Part shown: positions 24,694 through 31,185 of the stretch, piece by piece
How positions within the stretch are numbered: position 1 is the stretch's first letter
Layout of the letters: the number at the start of each line of letters is the position of its first letter
From: an uncultured Flavobacteriaceae bacterium
Lineage (GTDB): Bacteria > Bacteroidota > Bacteroidia > Flavobacteriales > Flavobacteriaceae
Assembly: GCA_947487895.1 (NCBI GenBank)
Contig: CANKYF010000020.1
Location: forward strand, 1 to 42,275
Direction: 5' to 3'
DNA: 42,275 bases
Position numbers and translations under genes: made by a program
Notes under the pieces: model-generated
Seen by the model: only the letters and a program-made list of their open reading frames with translations
Told to the model about the DNA's origin: nothing
Database searches by the model: none

Positions 24694-24724
24694 CAAAAGT
24701 AACATATTTTTACATCCCAACAAA
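24694..24724 (-). promoter_or_regulatory. Consensus Bacteroidetes promoter of tig
   Basis: On the minus strand TTTG (24721-24724), a 19-nt spacer and TACTTTTG (24694-24701) match TTTG / TAnnTTTG perfectly. The -7 box and spacer are bracketed by inverted arms GGGATG (24688-24693) and CATCCC (24713-24718). The predicted transcript has a leader of about 120 nt. Confidence 0.8.
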
Positions 24725-24748
24725 GTTTTTAATCTGCTGATTATAAGG

Positions 24749-25096
24749 CTATTTTTTCTTTTCTTTTAAAAGCGAATAAAGTATAGATTGTAGGACCGAA
24801 AGTAGAATACTAAAAAGCATTGCCGTGAATATATTATTCACTGAAAAACCATCTATTAATTTGTCTGCCAATAGTATAATTAAAGCATTTATTACAAACA
24901 AGAATAAACCAAGTGTTACAATGGTTATTGGTAATGTTAATATGACTAAAACTGGCTTTACCAGAAGATTTAAGACAGATAGAACTATTGCGACAATTAT
25001 AGCCGTAATATATGTATTTACAGTTACACCATTTAAAAAATGGGCTATTGTATAGACTGCTAAAGCGTTTATTAAAAGTTTTAGTAAGAGTTTCAT
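24749..25096 (-). CDS. Phage-holin-fold family IV membrane protein
   Basis: A 115-residue inner-membrane protein with four hydrophobic segments (about 2-20, 29-55, 58-80, 90-110) and a basic C-terminus (LLKEKKK). The segment LVKPVLVILTLPITIVTLGLF is the conserved core of the four-TM holin-superfamily IV proteins, which are common in bacterial chromosomes without phage. There is no phage gene nearby, so a membrane housekeeping role is more likely than lysis. It lies 17 bp downstream of the MORN/TonB-C gene in the same direction. Confidence 0.8.
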   Translation of the reverse strand: MKLLLKLLINALAVYTIAHFLNGVTVNTYITAIIVAIVLSVLNLLVKPVLVILTLPITIVTLGLFLFVINALIILLADKLIDGFSVNNIFTAMLFSILLSVLQSILYSLLKEKKK

Positions 25097-25113
25097 GTTT
25101 ATGAAAATAAAAA

Positions 25114-26301
25114 TTATTCTTTTGCATTTCCTATTACCTGAAAAATAATTGGTAAAGAATAAGGCACTGTCACAGGCTCACCCCTTATAGTTCCTGGTTT
25201 CATTTTAGGTAATTTACCAATAATTTCTTTTGCTTTTACTTCTAATGTTTGATCTGGTGCATCTACTTTAATATTAGAAACATTTCCTAATGTATTAATG
25301 TTAAATAACACATGCATTCTTTGCTTTCCTTCTAAACCTAAATTTGAAGCAATTGTGGGGTCAAAATTCTCGTTTACATATTCTGAAATGCTCCTATACA
25401 AACATTTTTTTTGAGCAATAGAACCAAGTTCATTTTCACACCCAGGAAAAATAGGTGTTTGCTCTATATCTCCATCAGGTACTTTAGTTTCTTTTTCAGA
25501 ATTTTTCTTTCCATCTTTACTGTAACCAGATAAAATAGCTTTTCCTTTATTATCATACTTGGTCCATAAACCATTTAGATTGTTTTTAAGGTAATTACCT
25601 TTCCATATCAAATTACCATTTTCATTATATCGTTTCTCTTTTCCACTTTTTAAATTAGACAAATGAGACCCTTTTACACTAACATTTCCATTCCTGTGGA
25701 TTTTTTTATAAGAACCTTCTTTATACCCATTAAAATACGTTACTTCCCATTCTTGTTCTCCAGTCTTATAAAACTTCTTCCATAAACCATTAAGCTGATA
25801 ATCTTTATAGTTACTTTCTATTTTTAATTCGCCATTTCTGTAATATTCTTTATAAAGCCCATTTGGAATTTCATACTCAAACTTAGCTTCACTAAACTTA
25901 GACGTTTTAAACCTATTTCTGCTAATATTAGAATACTTATAGCTTTTCTGCTTTGCAGTAAACATTTCATAAAACAAGCCCCCATTGTCTTCATAATAAC
26001 CTTTAGTTACATAACTACCATCATCTAACTTATAGGTTTTGCTTTTTAATTTTCCACTTTTAAAAAAAATTTTATGAAAACCTGTTTCTTTCCCATTATT
26101 ATCATACTCATAGACATGAGCAATCTTTCCCGATCTATAATATTCTTTCCATTCTCCTATCTTTTTCGCTTCTAGATATTGACCAGATATTCTAATATTT
26201 CCATTTTCATAATATTCCTCATATAGACCATTTTGTTTGTTTTCTTGAGAAAAAACTAGGCAGTTTGAGGCAATAAATAAGATTAAAAAAAAATGTTTCA
26301 T
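25114..26301 (-). CDS. Exported MORN_2-repeat protein with TonB C-terminal domain
   Basis: A 395-residue protein with signal peptide (1-18, ending VFSQ). Residues about 25-270 contain around ten MORN_2-type repeats (NGLYEEYYENGNIRISGQY, GEWKEYYRSGKIA, GLWKKFYKTGEQEWEVTYF, GLWTKYDNKGKAI) of the YwqK/toxin-antitoxin-like class. Residues about 290-390 form a TonB C-terminal domain (FPGCENELGSIAQKKCLYRS; VLFNINTLGNVSNIKV; GKLPKMKPGTIRGEPVTVPY). There is no membrane anchor besides the signal peptide, so it is likely periplasmic or attached to the outer membrane rather than a true TonB energiser. It is followed at 17 bp by the small holin-fold gene. Confidence 0.82.
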   Translation of the reverse strand: MKHFFLILFIASNCLVFSQENKQNGLYEEYYENGNIRISGQYLEAKKIGEWKEYYRSGKIAHVYEYDNNGKETGFHKIFFKSGKLKSKTYKLDDGSYVTKGYYEDNGGLFYEMFTAKQKSYKYSNISRNRFKTSKFSEAKFEYEIPNGLYKEYYRNGELKIESNYKDYQLNGLWKKFYKTGEQEWEVTYFNGYKEGSYKKIHRNGNVSVKGSHLSNLKSGKEKRYNENGNLIWKGNYLKNNLNGLWTKYDNKGKAILSGYSKDGKKNSEKETKVPDGDIEQTPIFPGCENELGSIAQKKCLYRSISEYVNENFDPTIASNLGLEGKQRMHVLFNINTLGNVSNIKVDAPDQTLEVKAKEIIGKLPKMKPGTIRGEPVTVPYSLPIIFQVIGNAKE

Positions 26302-26368
26302 TATTAACGTAGATTAAGTTCTAATACGAATAAAAATAATGATTTTTATTTTAATCATTAAAAGCTAC

Positions 26369-27133
26369 CTACTTAATAAAATCAATTACAGCCAAATAAA
26401 AATCTTTTGGGTTTTCGGCATGTAACCAATGCCCAGAGTTAGCTATAGTAATAATATTAGCATTTGTAAATTGATTTTTGATGAGCCTTTCATCTTCAGC
26501 TCCAATATATTCAGACCTATCTCCTTTTAAGAATAGCGCTTCTTTTTCAAAACGCAAATGAGATGGTAAAGATTCTCCTATTTCAGATACTTCATCTTTT
26601 AGAACTTCTAAATTAATACGAAGTGCTAATTGTCCTTTTTCAATCCAATACAAATTTTTAAGCAAAAACTGACGCGTTCCAAAATCGGTGACATAGTGTC
26701 CTAAAACTTTATCAGCTTCTCCTCTGCTTTTAATTTCAGAAAAATCTAAAGCACTCAGACCTTCTAAAATTGCTTGGTGGTGAACGGGATAAAACCTTGG
26801 TGAAATATCTGCCACTAATAATTTAGATACAAACTCTGGATACAAGCTAGAAAATAACATAGCGGTTTTACCTCCCATTGAGTGACCCAGTAAAACTATT
26901 TCTTCAAGGTTATGGGCTTCACAGTAGTTTTTTAAATCTTCAGCTAACAATTCATAACTAAAATCATCTCCCCAAAAACTTCGCCCGTGATTTCGCTGAT
27001 CTACCAAATGCACCTGAAACCCTTGTTCACTAAATTGCCTACCAAGTGTTTTCCAGTTATCACTCATTCCTAAAAAACCATGAAGAATTATAAATGGTTT
27101 TCCTTCTCCTAAAATATTTGAATGTAATATCAT
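26369..27133 (-). CDS. Alpha/beta-fold hydrolase (YbfF-like esterase)
   Basis: A 254-residue cytoplasmic hydrolase. The oxyanion region is LHGFLGMSDNW (about 18-28), the nucleophile elbow GHSMGG places Ser85, the acid is probably in LKGDRSEYI (about 203-211) and the base is the His of NSGHWLHAENP near the end. Length and order fit the YbfF/acyl-CoA esterase group; the natural substrate is unknown. Unusually for this genome a GGGAGG sequence lies 3 nt before the ATG, supplied by the hairpin repeat at 27138-27165. Confidence 0.87.
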   Translation of the reverse strand: MILHSNILGEGKPFIILHGFLGMSDNWKTLGRQFSEQGFQVHLVDQRNHGRSFWGDDFSYELLAEDLKNYCEAHNLEEIVLLGHSMGGKTAMLFSSLYPEFVSKLLVADISPRFYPVHHQAILEGLSALDFSEIKSRGEADKVLGHYVTDFGTRQFLLKNLYWIEKGQLALRINLEVLKDEVSEIGESLPSHLRFEKEALFLKGDRSEYIGAEDERLIKNQFTNANIITIANSGHWLHAENPKDFYLAVIDFIK

Positions 27134-27137
27134 AAGC

Positions 27138-27165
27138 CTCCCTTAATCCCTCCAAAGGAGGGAAA
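27138..27165. repeat. CCTCC/GGAGG hairpin repeat before the hydrolase gene
   Basis: CCCTCC (27148-27153) and GGAGGG (27157-27162) form a stem with an AAA loop inside the longer unit CTCCCTTAATCCCTCCAAAG plus GAGGGAAACT, a frequent intergenic element in flavobacteria. It abuts the hydrolase start codon and, on the minus strand, provides a Shine-Dalgarno-like GGGAGG at 27138-27143. Confidence 0.6.
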
Positions 27166-27252
27166 CTGCTATTTATTAAAATTATTTAAAAACTATATTC
27201 ACTAATACTGTTTACTATATGCGATTCACTTTCTACTGAATACTGAGACTCC

Positions 27253-27969
27253 CTACTGACTGAGTTTTCTCAAATACATTTGAATAACATTTTCAACACC
27301 TAAATACAGACTTTCAGCTATCAACGCATGCCCAATAGACACCTCTAAAAGGCCAGAAATGTTTTCTTTAAAAAACTCAATATTATCTAAAGACAAATCA
27401 TGTCCAGCATTAACACCTAACCCTAAATTACTTGCTAATTCAGCACATTCTGCATAAGGTTTTATACCATTTTCATTTCCTAGAGCGTAATCATGCGCAA
27501 AAACTTCAGTATATAACTCAATTCTATCTGTCCCAGTTGCTTTAGCACCTTCTATCTGGCTTTTAATTGGATCAACAAAAATGGAAGTTCTAATACCATT
27601 TTGTTTAAATTCTTTAATAACATCTACTAAAAAATCTTTATGCTTAACGGTATCCCAACCAGCATTGCTAGTAATAGCATCTTCTGCATCTGGTACTAAA
27701 GTAACCTGAGTTGGTTTCACCTTTAAAACTAAATCTATAAACTTGGGTATTGGATTCCCTTCTATGTTATATTCTGTAAAAACAACATCTTTTAAGTCAT
27801 GCGCATCTTGATAACGAATATGCCTTTCATCTGGTCTTGGGTGTATAGTCACACCTTCCGCACCAAACCTTTGAACATCTTTAGCAAACTGTACCACATT
27901 AGGCACATCACCTCCTCTAGAGTTTCTTAAAGTAGCTATCTTGTTAATGTTTACACTTAACTTTGTCAT
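27253..27969 (-). CDS. pdxJ: Pyridoxine 5'-phosphate synthase PdxJ
   Basis: A 238-residue TIM-barrel enzyme that condenses 1-deoxyxylulose 5-phosphate with 3-amino-2-oxopropyl phosphate in vitamin B6 synthesis. Signatures run along the chain: LSVNINKIATLRNSRGG at the start, GVTIHPRPDERHI, EYNIEGNP, TLVPD, RTSIFVDP, GVNAGHDLSLDN and ISIGHAL-type end SIGHALIAESLY. The conserved start MTKLSVN is at 27969. An in-frame ATG at 27990 would place the start codon in the TATTTTTG promoter box at 27988-27995, so it is rejected. It is divergent from the CBS gene. Confidence 0.95.
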   Translation of the reverse strand: MTKLSVNINKIATLRNSRGGDVPNVVQFAKDVQRFGAEGVTIHPRPDERHIRYQDAHDLKDVVFTEYNIEGNPIPKFIDLVLKVKPTQVTLVPDAEDAITSNAGWDTVKHKDFLVDVIKEFKQNGIRTSIFVDPIKSQIEGAKATGTDRIELYTEVFAHDYALGNENGIKPYAECAELASNLGLGVNAGHDLSLDNIEFFKENISGLLEVSIGHALIAESLYLGVENVIQMYLRKLSQ

Positions 27970-27987
27970 AAATAAATTTTTAAACCA

Positions 27988-27995
27988 CAAAAATA
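27988..27995 (-). promoter_or_regulatory. -7 promoter box of pdxJ
   Basis: The minus strand reads TATTTTTG, a perfect TAnnTTTG box, 19 bp before ATG 27969. No clear TTTG box was found at the usual distance upstream. The predicted leader is only about 12 nt. Confidence 0.45.
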
Positions 27996-28057
27996 CAAAG
28001 ATGCAAGGCTTAAGTACTATTTTTTTAATTAATTTGCATTAGACATTTAACAGCATT

Positions 28058-28717
28058 ATGAAACTACAAGAATATATAATTAATGATATAAAACCAGTTG
28101 AAAGCACTAGCAAGGTTTCAGATTTACAATCATTATTTAACCAACTTACATACTCGCACATTCCTGTAAATGACTCTAACGGTGTATTTATGGGCGTTCT
28201 ATTTGAAACAGATGTGCATTGTTTTGATAGCAATAAAACGGTCAATGAATATTTGTACGCTGCTGAAGTTTTTTTTGTTAAGGAAACCACCTTGTGGTTA
28301 GACGTCTTAGAAGCTTTTGCTCAAAATTCGGCTAATATAATGCCTGTTTTAGATGAAAAAAACAACTATTTAGGGTATTATGAACTTAATGATATTATCA
28401 GTCTTTTTAATGAATCTCCATTCTTTAATTATGCTGGTGGTGTCTTAGTTGTTGAAAAAGGCATTAATGATTATTCTTTTAGTGAAATAAGCCAGATAGT
28501 TGAATCTAATAACGGAAAACTTTTAGGCGCTTTTATTTCTAAAATGACGAATGATGTGGCCCAAATTACCTTAAAAATTGGGAACACTGGTCTTAACGAT
28601 ATCATTCAAACGTTTAGAAGATATAGTTATAATATTGCTGCTGGTCATGAAGAAGACAGTTATATTAAAAATCTTAAGGAACGGTCTGATTATCTAAACA
28701 AATATTTAAACATTTAA
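28058..28717 (+). CDS. CBS-domain protein with ACT-like C-terminus
   Basis: A 219-residue cytoplasmic protein. Residues about 1-130 form a CBS pair (EYIINDIKPVESTSKVSDLQ ... YSHIPVNDSNGVFMGVLFETD; then VLEAFAQNSANIMPVLDEKN, YLGYYELNDII), a module that binds adenine nucleotides. Residues about 138-205 (GGVLVVEKGINDYSFSEISQ IVESNNG, split here for length) resemble an ACT-type ligand-binding fold. No enzymatic domain is attached, so it probably acts as a nucleotide sensor. It lies 41 bp upstream of nadK and is likely co-transcribed with it. Confidence 0.82.
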   Translation: MKLQEYIINDIKPVESTSKVSDLQSLFNQLTYSHIPVNDSNGVFMGVLFETDVHCFDSNKTVNEYLYAAEVFFVKETTLWLDVLEAFAQNSANIMPVLDEKNNYLGYYELNDIISLFNESPFFNYAGGVLVVEKGINDYSFSEISQIVESNNGKLLGAFISKMTNDVAQITLKIGNTGLNDIIQTFRRYSYNIAAGHEEDSYIKNLKERSDYLNKYLNI

Positions 28718-28758
28718 GACATTACCAACTCAACACATACTAAAAACCATTCCAACAA

Positions 28759-29646
28759 ATGAAAGTTGCCGTATTTGGAAGATATTATAACAACACAACA
28801 ACTCCTTCATCAGTAGAGATACTTTTTAATTTTTTAATTAAAAATAATATCGATGCCTATATTGAGACTCAATTTCACCAACTCATTGAATCTGAAAATC
28901 ATGGTATTAAAGATTTTCAAAATTATAAGACATTTTCAGAATTAGATAATTCGTTTGACTTCCTAGTTAGTATTGGTGGAGACGGCACTATTTTAAGGTC
29001 TACTATCTTTGTGAAAGACTTAGGCATTCCAATAATTGGTATAAACACAGGAAGATTAGGTTTTTTAGCTACTATTCATGTTGATGAAATTGAAATTGCC
29101 ATTCAAAATATAATTGATGGAAAGTATAAGCTATCTGAAAGAAGCTTACTTTCTGTTGAAACTTCACCAGAAAACAAAGACATAACAGCTTTAAATTTTG
29201 CTTTAAATGAAGTAACGGTTAGTAGAAAAAACTCTACTTCTATGATTACTGTAGACACCTTTTTAGATGGGGCTTACTTAAACTCTTATTGGAGTGATGG
29301 TTTAATAGTATCTACCCCTACAGGTTCTACTGGCTACTCTTTAAGCTGTGGTGGCCCTGTAATAACTCCTGGAGCCAATAACTTTGTTTTAACGCCTATT
29401 GCTCCTCACAATTTAAGTGCCAGACCCCTTGTTATTCCTGATGATGTTGAAATTGAGTTAAAAGTAGATAGTAGAGAAGAACAACACTTAATTTCTCTAG
29501 ACTCTAGAATTGCTACTTTAGATAATGGTACTACTATAAAAATTAAAAAAGCTGACTTTAAAATTAAAATGATTGATTTACTAGATGAAAGCTTTTTAAG
29601 CACATTACGCAAAAAATTACTTTGGGGCGAAGATAAACGTAATTAA
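28759..29646 (+). CDS. nadK: NAD kinase
   Basis: A 295-residue enzyme that phosphorylates NAD to NADP. The diagnostic GGDGT is at residues 73-77, followed by GINTGRLGFLATI, the NE/DGLIVSTPTGSTGYSLSCGG segment (written in two parts: DGLIVSTPTGSTGY, SLSCGGPVI) and the C-terminal sheet. The length is normal. It follows the CBS gene and is separated from porG by 110 bp that contain a promoter. Confidence 0.95.
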   Translation: MKVAVFGRYYNNTTTPSSVEILFNFLIKNNIDAYIETQFHQLIESENHGIKDFQNYKTFSELDNSFDFLVSIGGDGTILRSTIFVKDLGIPIIGINTGRLGFLATIHVDEIEIAIQNIIDGKYKLSERSLLSVETSPENKDITALNFALNEVTVSRKNSTSMITVDTFLDGAYLNSYWSDGLIVSTPTGSTGYSLSCGGPVITPGANNFVLTPIAPHNLSARPLVIPDDVEIELKVDSREEQHLISLDSRIATLDNGTTIKIKKADFKIKMIDLLDESFLSTLRKKLLWGEDKRN

Positions 29647-29712
29647 GTCCATATTTCACAATAAATTAGAAGAAATCCTGTTTAACACTAACACAATTTA
29701 GCTCAAATTATA

Positions 29713-29739
29713 TTTGGCTCATCTTATTTATTATATTTG
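29713..29739 (+). promoter_or_regulatory. Promoter of the porG-uppS-bamA unit
   Basis: TTTG (29713-29716) and TATATTTG (29732-29739) match the Bacteroidetes boxes; the 15-nt spacer is shorter than usual. The ATG of porG follows at 29757, so the leader would be about 10 nt. Confidence 0.6.
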
Positions 29740-29756
29740 CAAACTTTTGAACCTCT

Positions 29757-30443
29757 ATGAAGTATTTAACTGTATTAGTAATTAGTGTTTTAAGCATTCA
29801 TTTATGCCATTCTCAAATTAACGAAATTGGTGTATATGTTGGCGGAAGTAACTTTATTGGTGATGTTGGTGCTACAAATTATATTTCACCCAATCAATTA
29901 GCTATTGGCGGTATTTACAAATGGAATAGAAGTAAGAGACACTCTTACAGAGCTTCTTTAATTTTTAGTAAGTTAGAAGGTATTGATACTAACTCTGATG
30001 ATCCGAGACGTATTCAAAGAGGGTATGATTTCTCTAGCAATATCATGGAAGCTTCTATTGGTATTGAATTTACCTTTAAAGATTTCAACTTACATTCTGA
30101 AAGAAAAATAGGCACGCCTTACTTACATACTGGTATTACAGCTGCTAAACATGACAATCATTTCTTTTTTGGAGGTATTCAAACATCTGAAAACACTTCT
30201 AGCTGGGCTTTTGGTATTCCTATGACCATTGGTTACAAGGCTACTTTTATAGACAATATTGTTTTTGGTGCAGAAATTGGAGCTCGCTATACCTTTTCAG
30301 ATGAATTAGATGGGAGTACTCCAAGCGATCCCAATGGACAGGCATTTAGGTTTGGAAATATAAATAATAATGATTGGTATGTATTTTCTGGTATAACACT
30401 CACCTATACCTTTGGAGAAAATCCGTGCTATTGTGTAGATTAA
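29757..30443 (+). CDS. porG: PorG-type outer-membrane protein (DUF6089)
   Basis: A 228-residue outer-membrane beta-barrel with signal peptide (1-18, ending LCHSQ). The first barrel strands read EIGVYVGGSNFIGDVG and ISPNQLAIGGIYKW, and the end is WYVFSGITLTYTFGENPCYC. This is the DUF6089 family, to which PorG, a core barrel of the type IX secretion system, belongs. The synteny porG-uppS-bamA-ompH-ompH is the same as I recall around porG in Porphyromonas, which supports the call. uppS starts one base after its stop. Other DUF6089 paralogues exist, so the symbol is less certain than the family. Confidence 0.75.
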   Translation: MKYLTVLVISVLSIHLCHSQINEIGVYVGGSNFIGDVGATNYISPNQLAIGGIYKWNRSKRHSYRASLIFSKLEGIDTNSDDPRRIQRGYDFSSNIMEASIGIEFTFKDFNLHSERKIGTPYLHTGITAAKHDNHFFFGGIQTSENTSSWAFGIPMTIGYKATFIDNIVFGAEIGARYTFSDELDGSTPSDPNGQAFRFGNINNNDWYVFSGITLTYTFGENPCYCVD

Positions 30444-30444
30444 C

Positions 30445-31185
30445 ATGAATTTAAAAGAAAGCGTATTAAGTAAAACTTTACCAAAACATATTGCCATTAT
30501 AATGGATGGTAATGGAAGATGGGCTAAGCAACATGGTATGTTACGTGCTTTTGGGCATGAAAGTGGCGCTAAATCTGTTAGGACCACCGTTGAGGCTTGT
30601 GCAGAATTAGGTGTTAAAAATTTAACACTTTATGCGTTTTCTACAGAAAATTGGAATAGACCTAAATTAGAAGTTCAAGCCTTAATGAAATTATTAATTT
30701 CTTCTCTAAAAAAAGAAATTAACACATTGCAAGATAATAACATAAAACTTTCGGCTGTAGGTAACCTTAGTCTTTTGCCTTCAAAGGTTCACAAAGAACT
30801 TAATGAAGTAATTGAAAACACAAAAACTAACAATAGAATGACTTTAACGCTTGCCTTAAGCTATGGCTCTAGGGAAGAATTATTAAATACTGTTAAAGAG
30901 ATTAGTATTAAAGTTAAAAATAATATAATTTCGCCAGCGTCTATTGACGAATCGGTTATAAATGAGCATCTTTACACACATAATTTACCAGATGTAGATT
31001 TGCTAATAAGAACTAGTGGAGAGCAACGCATCAGTAATTTTTTACTGTGGCAAATTGCATATGCAGAATTGTATTTTACAGATGTACTTTGGCCAGATTT
31101 TACTAAAGAGCATTTGTATGAAGCTATTATTGAATATCAAAAAAGAGAACGAAGATTTGGGAAAACAAGTGAACAGCTTAACTAG
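30445..31185 (+). CDS. uppS: Isoprenyl transferase (undecaprenyl diphosphate synthase)
   Basis: A 246-residue cis-prenyltransferase that makes the C55 lipid carrier for peptidoglycan and surface glycans. The active-site motif IMDGNGRWA places Asp at residue 21. LYAFSTENWNRP follows, and the C-terminal signature DLLIRTSGEQRISNFLLWQ and YAELYFTDVLWPDF is intact. It starts one base after porG and its end overlaps the proposed start of bamA by 17 nt, so the three are translated from one mRNA. Confidence 0.96.
   Translation: MNLKESVLSKTLPKHIAIIMDGNGRWAKQHGMLRAFGHESGAKSVRTTVEACAELGVKNLTLYAFSTENWNRPKLEVQALMKLLISSLKKEINTLQDNNIKLSAVGNLSLLPSKVHKELNEVIENTKTNNRMTLTLALSYGSREELLNTVKEISIKVKNNIISPASIDESVINEHLYTHNLPDVDLLIRTSGEQRISNFLLWQIAYAELYFTDVLWPDFTKEHLYEAIIEYQKRERRFGKTSEQLN

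Noticed and set aside
24749-25096. Phage holin, hence a prophage remnant
   Set aside because: No other phage gene is near; this four-TM family is common on bacterial chromosomes.
24834-25127. 97-codon frame overlapping the holin-fold gene
   Set aside because: Its translation is rich in Asn, Cys and Phe without family features, while the overlapping frame is a clear four-TM protein.
25114-26301. Toxin-antitoxin system (YwqK-type antitoxin label)
   Set aside because: The protein is exported and has a TonB C-terminal domain, and no toxin-like partner is adjacent.
27970-27990. Seven-codon extension of pdxJ
   Set aside because: The ATG at 27990 falls in the proposed -7 promoter box and precedes the conserved MTKLSVN start.
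31016-31156. Long upstream frame of bamA inside uppS
   Set aside because: It precedes the signal peptide and only reflects an open alternative frame of uppS.
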